Below, one piece after another: positions 6,961 to 11,061 of a stretch of DNA of 11,061 nucleotides. Each line of letters opens with the position of its first letter. The stretch's first letter is position 1. The DNA is from Methanobacteriota archaeon (lineage in GTDB: Archaea; Methanobacteriota; Methanobacteria; Methanobacteriales; Methanobacteriaceae), in the NCBI GenBank assembly GCA_023440975.1, contig JAEZRD010000075.1, positions 1-11,061 of the forward strand, in the 5' to 3' direction. The notes below the pieces were generated by a model that did no database searches, was not told the DNA's origin, and saw nothing but the letters and a program-made list of their open reading frames with translations. Both the position numbers and the translations under genes were made by a program.

Positions 6961-7776
6961 TCATAATTCTATAACATGGGGTTTTTTACCAGTATCATGA
7001 CAAGCTAAAGACTCAACACAATCAGACGAACTACTCATATCATGAATCCATTGTAAATATTCCATAGCCTGTTTTTTATCTAATGTTATTCCTGGAAGTA
7101 TCATTTCTTTCCAAGATTTTTCAGCATAACACCCATCACTCAATAATAAAACATACTTTCCATCATTATTAGTGATTTTCATAGCACATAAACCATGACT
7201 ATGACCTGGAATATTAATCAACTTAATAGAACCATCACCAAAAAGATCATAAGATAATCCAACTGGACCATCACCAGTTTGTTCTAATTTAAAAGTATTA
7301 ACTACAACACCTTCCCACATACTAGAAACATAACGTATTTTATATTTTAAAGCATCCTCTAATTCTTTATCACTTGTCAAAATATTTTTCGCATCACTTA
7401 CTAATTTAAGCCCACTTACATGGTCAGAATCCATATGTGACATAATAACATAATCTAAATCTGATGATTTAAACCCTAAAAGATTTAATTGTTCTGCGAT
7501 AGATTCACCTTCACTTAATCTTGGTTGATTAACTAAAAATTGTTTTCGAGTCAAATGACCAATAGGATCTTTTCTTACATTAGTATGCCATCCAGTATCA
7601 AATAATATTAACCCTTTTGGGTGTTCAATTAAATATGCAGATACAGGTAACCATATACGATTTTTTTGACTTCTAAATATGCCTGTAAATGCTAATGGGT
7701 TTTTAGAAACATTCCCAAATGGTATTGCTTCATCAACACAGACTTCTCCACAATGTAGGACATGAATTTTAATCAT
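6961..7776 (-). CDS. Metallo-beta-lactamase-fold protein with H-x-D-x-D-H metal motif (AHL-lactonase-like)
   Basis: This is a cytoplasmic MBL-fold hydrolase or oxidoreductase. Residues are numbered from the longest form (277 aa, ATG at 7794). The N-terminus IHVLHCGEV and LILFDTGWH (63-70) resemble the N-acyl-homoserine-lactonase-type branch. The metal motif is S-H120-M-D122-S-D124-H125. Later ligands fit H198 (GHSHG), D220 (LLSDG) and H266 (ACHD). The usual second His of HxHxDH is Asp. Flavodiiron proteins have Glu there, and this may point to iron rather than zinc. I prefer the ATG at 7776 (M7, 271 aa) because GGAG (7789-7792) lies 12 nt before it, while the ATG at 7794 has no SD, and because family members begin near this point. 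It is the first gene of the cluster with two iron-sulfur flavoproteins. The substrate is unknown: lactone hydrolysis and O2/NO/peroxide reduction both remain open. Confidence 0.88.
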   Translation of the reverse strand: MIKIHVLHCGEVCVDEAIPFGNVSKNPLAFTGIFRSQKNRIWLPVSAYLIEHPKGLILFDTGWHTNVRKDPIGHLTRKQFLVNQPRLSEGESIAEQLNLLGFKSSDLDYVIMSHMDSDHVSGLKLVSDAKNILTSDKELEDALKYKIRYVSSMWEGVVVNTFKLEQTGDGPVGLSYDLFGDGSIKLINIPGHSHGLCAMKITNNDGKYVLLLSDGCYAEKSWKEMILPGITLDKKQAMEYLQWIHDMSSSSDCVESLACHDTGKKPHVIEL

Positions 7777-7830
7777 TTTTAATGAATACTCCATAATGTT
7801 TATTAATAATTATGTATTAAATTAAAGCAC

Positions 7831-7840
7831 TATTTAAAAA
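7831..7840 (-). promoter_or_regulatory. Candidate TATA box of the MBL/flavoprotein cluster
   Basis: TTTTTAAATA on the minus strand lies about 55 nt before the preferred MBL start (7776). This is almost the same distance as for the well-formed promoter of the methyltransferase gene. A transcript start about 25 nt downstream would leave a leader of roughly 30 nt that includes the GGAG site. Confidence 0.4.
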
Positions 7841-7930
7841 TTATTTAAAAAGAATATTCTGCTATTATTATACTCACAAATTCTTTCACTAGTATGTTTA
7901 TTATAGTATTCAGCATATCTTGTTTTCCTA

Positions 7931-8252
7931 TTAACATTCCAATGAATCATTTGATGAACCTTCCCCATAACCATATTCTATATCATCACTATCATCATAC
8001 TGGTTAAAATAATCAGAATCTGATTTTGAATTTAAACTACAACTTACTTGATTATTATTACTAGATGAACAAGAACTATTGAAAATAGATACAGGCCAAA
8101 TAGTGCCATTATTACTCATATTAACATTTATAAAATTTACATTATTAATTGAGGCAATGTTTAATGTAATAGCTAAATAAATAGCACATGTTACAATACA
8201 ACAACCAATAAATAACTGTTTAAGTAATTATCATAACCTGTTTTTCTTCCAT
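7931..8252 (-). pseudogene. Small membrane-anchored or secreted Ser/Asn/Asp-rich protein, frameshifted
   Basis: The stop-to-stop frame 8227-7931 encodes 98 residues. Residues upstream of its only ATG (8119) form a convincing export or membrane segment: KQ-LFIGCCIVTCAIYLAITL-NIA. After it comes a Ser/Asn-rich stretch with three cysteines and an acidic tail (YDDSDDIEYGYGEG). No ATG, GTG or TTG lies in this frame before the hydrophobic helix. An ATG at 8252 (MEEKQVMIIT, stop at 8220), preceded by AGGGGT, is in the frame one base away. Losing one base in 8222-8230 would join the two into a protein of about 106 aa with a normal N-terminus. So this looks like a gene with a single-base insertion. 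Alternatives are a short cytoplasmic 62-aa protein from 8119, which lacks an SD, or an unusual start. No specific family is recognised; Asn-rich exported proteins are common in this group. Confidence 0.5.
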
Positions 8253-8270
8253 TTTTTTTTACATACCCCT

Positions 8271-8299
8271 TTTTTATAGTATTTTGAAACCTTTTAAAT
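8271..8299 (-). promoter_or_regulatory. Candidate promoter of the frameshifted small gene
   Basis: On the minus strand TTTAAAA (about 8293-8299) and TATAAAAA (8271-8278) precede the ATG at 8252. The first would give a short leader containing AGGGGT. The second lies so close that the message would be almost leaderless. Having a promoter here supports the idea that translation was meant to begin at 8252 and not at 8119. Confidence 0.35.
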
Positions 8300-8357
8300 C
8301 AAAAAATTAATATTAATATTTTAAAGTTAAATACTTAATTTGAATTTAATGCCTTAA

Positions 8358-8370
8358 AAAAATTTATATA
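8358..8370 (+). promoter_or_regulatory. BRE/TATA promoter of the methyltransferase-DUF2115 operon
   Basis: An A-rich BRE-like stretch runs directly into TTTATATA (8363-8370), a near-perfect archaeal box A. Transcription would start about 22-27 nt downstream, near 8392-8397, giving a leader of roughly 30 nt before the ATG at 8423. It is the clearest promoter in the window. The region 8253-8422 between the divergent genes holds no other ORF that I can support. Confidence 0.65.
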
Positions 8371-8422
8371 CCATAAAAAATACAAAAATAATTATACAAA
8401 AATACCCTAAATGTGAAAATAA

Positions 8423-9031
8423 ATGCATTATAAAGATAAAAATAAGAAATATTTCAACAAAACATCAAAATATTACTACACTCAAGGTGATGGTAAATTT
8501 GCAAAACCCACATACGAAGAAGTGATTCCAAGAGTAATCAAAGCACAACCTAAAATAATGCTAGATTTAGGCTGCGGAACAGGAGATATGGTTAAACAAA
8601 TCCTAGAAAAAGAACCAGACATTCAAGTATGTGGATTAGACATAGCAGAAAACATGGTGAAAAAAGCAGCATATAACATTCCTGATGGAGACATAAGATT
8701 AGGTGATGCTGAAGACATACCTTGGGAAAATGAAAAATTCGACTTAATTGTTTGTAACTCCTCATTCCATCATTACCCCAACCCAAAAAGAGCATTACGA
8801 GAAATGAGAAGAGTGTTAAAAAAGGATGGGAAAATTATATTCGGAGAACCAACAGCACCTGGTTTGATTAGAAGAGTTGTAAATCTTGTATGTCGAATCT
8901 CACCTCATGGAGATTACAGAGTATATAATAAAAGAGAAATTAAATGGTTATTTAAAAAAACCGGATTCAAATTAATAAATTTTAAACAAATAGACGAAAA
9001 ACATTATGCTTTAACTGCAAAAAAAAATTGA
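8423..9031 (+). CDS. Class I SAM-dependent methyltransferase (Methyltransf_11 type)
   Basis: This is a soluble 202-aa methyltransferase with a Rossmann-like fold. Motif I is LDLGCGTG (47-54), which binds SAM. The acidic residue at the end of strand 2 is D73 in GLDIAENM. GDAEDIPW marks the adenine-contact region, and FDLIVCNSSFHHYPNP is motif IV and the helix after it. LREMRRVLKKDGKIIFGEP follows. The pattern is that of UbiE/COQ5-like or Methyltransf_11 proteins, but the substrate cannot be assigned. The N-terminus FNKTSKYYYTQGDGK resembles methyltransferases of methanogens and clostridia that act on small molecules. A strong TATA promoter precedes it; no clear SD is seen. The stop at 9031 is 7 nt before the DUF2115 ATG, so the two form an operon. 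Confidence 0.9.
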   Translation: MHYKDKNKKYFNKTSKYYYTQGDGKFAKPTYEEVIPRVIKAQPKIMLDLGCGTGDMVKQILEKEPDIQVCGLDIAENMVKKAAYNIPDGDIRLGDAEDIPWENEKFDLIVCNSSFHHYPNPKRALREMRRVLKKDGKIIFGEPTAPGLIRRVVNLVCRISPHGDYRVYNKREIKWLFKKTGFKLINFKQIDEKHYALTAKKN

Positions 9032-9038
9032 GAGATAA

Positions 9039-9607
9039 ATGAAAATTATGTTAAAAGAGACTGATAACTTCTTTAAAGACTTAGATGAAATAATAGACAA
9101 TAATAAAATAACTCAAGAAAATTTATTAATAATATTAAAAAATTATTCTAACAGAGTTTCAACATTTGAAATGGCAGGAGCAATAAATACAGTAATGGAA
9201 GAAGGAAAATATGTTTCAGAATCTTACATGGAAGCATTTAAAGAATGTTACATACCAAATTTTATTTTAAGAATAAAAGAAGTTAAAGAAGATAATAAGA
9301 CACATAACGACCCAATAAATGAAAAAAATTTCAAAGAAGCAGTTGTACTCTTAAAAAATACAGTTTATCAAGAAGGTTACAAAAATAGGGCAGATAAATT
9401 CCCATTAATCTATTCTATAATCTCATTATACACTACATATATTCTCGATGAACCTATTCATACTGTTGGATCTGAATTCCCTGGACACACATATGTAGAA
9501 AAAAAATATGGAACTACTATTGTCCAATTAAAAAGAATCACGAAGATGATCCTGTAAGTGTTTGTAAATTCTGTATTGCAGAACCTAGTGAAAATATAAC
9601 CAAATAA
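9039..9607 (+). CDS. DUF2115 / UPF0305 family protein, frameshifted near the 3' end
   Basis: This is a methanogen-type protein of unknown function. Frame 1 (9039-9557) encodes 172 aa and ends in an odd tail (TTIVQLKRITKMIL). In the -1 frame the sequence goes on as NYYCPIKKNHEDDPVSVCKF and CIAEPSENITK, stopping at 9607. YYCP followed by CxFCIAE is the conserved end of the DUF2115 family, so the true protein is about 189 aa. The shift most likely lies in the A8 run 9499-9506 (GAA AAA AAA T); an A9 run would restore the frame. It could also lie at 9516-9518. This may be a mutation, a sequence error, or productive slippage on A-AAA-AAA. Without the shift the three tail cysteines are lost. ATG 9048 (M4) is 11 nt after GAGAGAT (9030-9036) and may be the real start rather than 9039. 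The gene is co-transcribed with the methyltransferase. Confidence 0.85.
9499..9506 (+). repeat. A8 run at the DUF2115 frame change
   Basis: Eight consecutive A residues read as GAA AAA AAA in frame 1. They contain the heptamer A-AAA-AAA, a known type of slippery site for -1 ribosomal frameshifting and for RNA polymerase slippage. The conserved DUF2115 C-terminus is in the -1 frame immediately downstream. Confidence 0.75.
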
Positions 9608-9630
9608 AAAAAAAGTATTAGAAAATTGGA

Positions 9631-10077
9631 TTATTTTTCTACAGTAACTTGAACTTCACTTATTAAACGTTCTTTTTCAGTATAGAATGGATTATTCATG
9701 AAAATAATATAAGTTGGACCAGTAACAATATAATCATTTTCACTAGCATAATCTATAATCTCATTATAAGTTTCACCAACAGTTCCATAATCTCCAATAT
9801 GCATACTGCTTAAAACTTTATGTTCTTCTAAGTTAACAATTTCAATATCATCAGTACTTTCTAAATTTTCCCCACGAACACTTAAACCACAAACACTTTT
9901 ACCTTCCTTGTTTAAGAAGTCATAGAAAATACTGAATGGTCCTCCATGAACTTTAATGTTTTTTTCTTTAGCCCATTCAAAAATATCATATAATCCTTGG
10001 TTTAATTCTGAAATTTGAAACGCCTTCAAAGCTGCAAGATTTACGGGAATATTTTTCTCTCTTATTTTCATATCCAT
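9631..10077 (-). CDS. Stand-alone GyrI-like / AraC-type effector-binding domain protein
   Basis: This 148-aa cytoplasmic protein consists only of the ligand-binding domain found at the C-terminus of AraC/MerR-type multidrug regulators (GyrI-like, SHS2 duplication). Two similar halves are visible. IPVNLAALK...FEWAKEKNIKVHGGPFSIFYD is the first. HIGDYGTVGETYNEIIDYAS (93-112) with VTGPTYIIFMNNP is the second. Near the end lies ISEVQVTV, whose E141 matches the buried Glu that contacts ligands in this family. No DNA-binding domain is present. The frame is open to a TTG at 10086, but ATG 10077 has AGGA (10090-10093) 12 nt upstream and gives the usual N-terminus (MDMKIREKNI). It lies 79 nt downstream of a DHA2 exporter on the same strand, suggesting binding of an exported or toxic amphipathic compound. 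That role is inferred. Confidence 0.85.
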   Translation of the reverse strand: MDMKIREKNIPVNLAALKAFQISELNQGLYDIFEWAKEKNIKVHGGPFSIFYDFLNKEGKSVCGLSVRGENLESTDDIEIVNLEEHKVLSSMHIGDYGTVGETYNEIIDYASENDYIVTGPTYIIFMNNPFYTEKERLISEVQVTVEK

Positions 10078-10156
10078 TATAATCAATTATCCTATATAAA
10101 AAAAAGTTTTTATTTAAAATCAATATTTATTTTTGAAACTATTAATACTTAAATTT

Positions 10157-11061
10157 TTAATTTTCAACTTTTCTTTCTTTAATTAAAAATACTGAAATTA
10201 ATAATGCTATGATAATAAAGATTACTTGAATTGTAAAACCCTCATTAATCCCTTTAACACTAACACCTCCAACAGTACTAGACATTGTAACAAAAGCAAG
10301 TAATATTGTAGTACCAAGAGCACCTAGAATTTGACGATTAGCATTAATTATTGCATCACCATGAGCATAATCTTTACGTGGAAGATCACTTAAAGCAAAA
10401 GCAAATAAAGGCATGATAGTTAAAACTAAACCAATTAAACGAACAATATAAAAGAAACAAATTAACAATAAACTAACTTTTGAGTTAAAGAACATAAAAG
10501 GAATTGTACCAATTAATAATAAAACACAGCCAAGTATAGAAGTTAATTTACCTCCATAATTATCATAGAATCTTCCTCCTGCTGGATTTAAAAGAGCATA
10601 ACCTAAAGTACCTGGCAACATTACTAAACCGCAAATTGTAGCTGAAAAACCCATAGCAGATTGAATATATAAAGGTACAAGTAAATATCCACTCATCCAA
10701 CATAAAAAGGCTATGTATATTATAATATTCACTAAAAAGAATTTTCGGTTTTTAAATACTCTGACATTTAATAATGGAATTTCTAAATGTAATTGACGAT
10801 GAATAAAATAAAGAACCATTAAAAATCCAAAAATAACTGGAAGAATTACAGTTAACAAATCTAAACCATTAGTTGTTAAATTGGTTATTCCTAACATTAA
10901 ACATATAATCCCTAATCCAATAATAAATGCAGATGGAAAATCCATTTTAACAGTATACTTCTCACCAACATTTTCAAGGAAAAAATAAGCTAAAACCATA
11001 ACAATAAAAGTTACAATAATAAGTAATAAGAAAATACTTCTCCATCCAGAATAATCAACCA
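10157..11061 (-). CDS. DHA2-type MFS drug exporter, N-terminus beyond the window
   Basis: The visible C-terminal 300 residues belong to an integral membrane drug:proton antiporter. The frame stays open from the ATG at 10999 back to the window end, adding VDYSGWRSIFLLLIIVTFIV. GWRSIF matches the DHA2 signature W-R-x-I-F at the end of helix 5/6, so 10999 is not the start. About nine hydrophobic segments remain, which fits the second two thirds of a 14-helix transporter. The conserved DHA2 end motif is present: YAHGDAIINANRQILGALGT. It differs from the exporter at 4120-5511 and is not a recent copy of it. The stop TAA is at 10157, followed by the effector-binding protein gene. The cytoplasmic end is basic and short (KERKVEN). 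Confidence 0.92.
   Translation of the reverse strand, partial: VDYSGWRSIFLLLIIVTFIVMVLAYFFLENVGEKYTVKMDFPSAFIIGLGIICLMLGITNLTTNGLDLLTVILPVIFGFLMVLYFIHRQLHLEIPLLNVRVFKNRKFFLVNIIIYIAFLCWMSGYLLVPLYIQSAMGFSATICGLVMLPGTLGYALLNPAGGRFYDNYGGKLTSILGCVLLLIGTIPFMFFNSKVSLLLICFFYIVRLIGLVLTIMPLFAFALSDLPRKDYAHGDAIINANRQILGALGTTILLAFVTMSSTVGGVSVKGINEGFTIQVIFIIIALLISVFLIKERKVEN

Noticed and set aside
6923..6964. 14-residue N-terminal extension of flavoprotein copy 1 from ATG 6964 with ATGA overlap
   Set aside because: The overlap looks like translational coupling, but there is no SD before it, a good SD lies before 6922, and the paralogue starts at the position matching 6922.
8220..8230. Programmed +1 frameshift at ACT-TAA in the small exported gene
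   Set aside because: The stop in the A site is suggestive, but the P-site tRNA would re-pair poorly after slipping (ACU to CUU), so a plain indel is more likely.
9631..10086. TTG start at 10086 for the effector-binding protein
   Set aside because: Only 4 nt separate it from AGGA, whereas ATG 10077 has 12 nt spacing and the usual family N-terminus.
1..11061. CRISPR arrays, tRNA or rRNA genes, insertion sequences
   Set aside because: No regularly spaced repeats, no cloverleaf-like GC-rich segment, and no transposase or terminal inverted repeats were seen.

Overview
The window looks like a chromosomal segment of an AT-rich methanogenic archaeon, most likely Methanosphaera or a close relative in the Methanobacteriaceae. 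This is an inference. It rests on the very low GC content, archaeal TATA-type promoter sequences (best example TTTATATA at 8363-8370), Shine-Dalgarno-like sites 8-12 nt before most starts, a DUF2115 (UPF0305) protein of the kind known from methanogens, iron-sulfur flavoproteins, and a PAS/HisKA_2 sensor kinase typical of these genomes.

Layout. 1-706 (+): the C-terminal part of a sensor histidine kinase, cut by the window edge. 703-3231 (-): a long U32-family protein (842 aa), converging on the kinase with a 4-nt overlap. 3422-4078 and 4120-5511 (+): a zinc-ribbon/coiled-coil protein followed by a DHA2-type MFS exporter. 5532-7776 (-): a three-gene cluster read in the order metallo-beta-lactamase-fold protein, then two tandem paralogous iron-sulfur flavoproteins. 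7931-8252 (-): a small membrane-anchored or secreted Ser/Asn/Asp-rich protein gene that appears frameshifted. 8423-9607 (+): a SAM methyltransferase and a DUF2115 protein 7 nt apart, the latter frameshifted near its 3' end at or just after an A8 run. 9631-11061 (-): a stand-alone GyrI/AraC-type effector-binding domain protein downstream of a second DHA2 MFS exporter, which runs off the window.

How the genes may work together. The most suggestive unit is the 5532-7776 cluster. The MBL protein has the metal motif H-x-D-x-D-H, so a carboxylate replaces the usual second His. Flavodiiron proteins have a Glu at that same place. Its two downstream partners are flavodoxin-fold proteins with a Cys4 cluster motif. 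The cluster therefore resembles a split flavodiiron-type oxygen/peroxide/NO reductase, although the MBL protein otherwise looks like the AHL-lactonase-type branch. The GyrI-like protein next to a DHA2 exporter suggests handling of a small hydrophobic compound.

Two genes carry frame disruptions. In the DUF2115 gene the missing C-terminus (Y-Y-C-P ... C-x2-C) can be read in the -1 frame directly after the stretch of eight A. In the small secreted protein a perfect hydrophobic helix lies in frame upstream of the only usable ATG, and a promoter-proximal ATG lies in another frame. There is also a clear strand-composition switch inside the U32 gene near position 2015. No tRNA, rRNA, CRISPR array or insertion sequence was seen.
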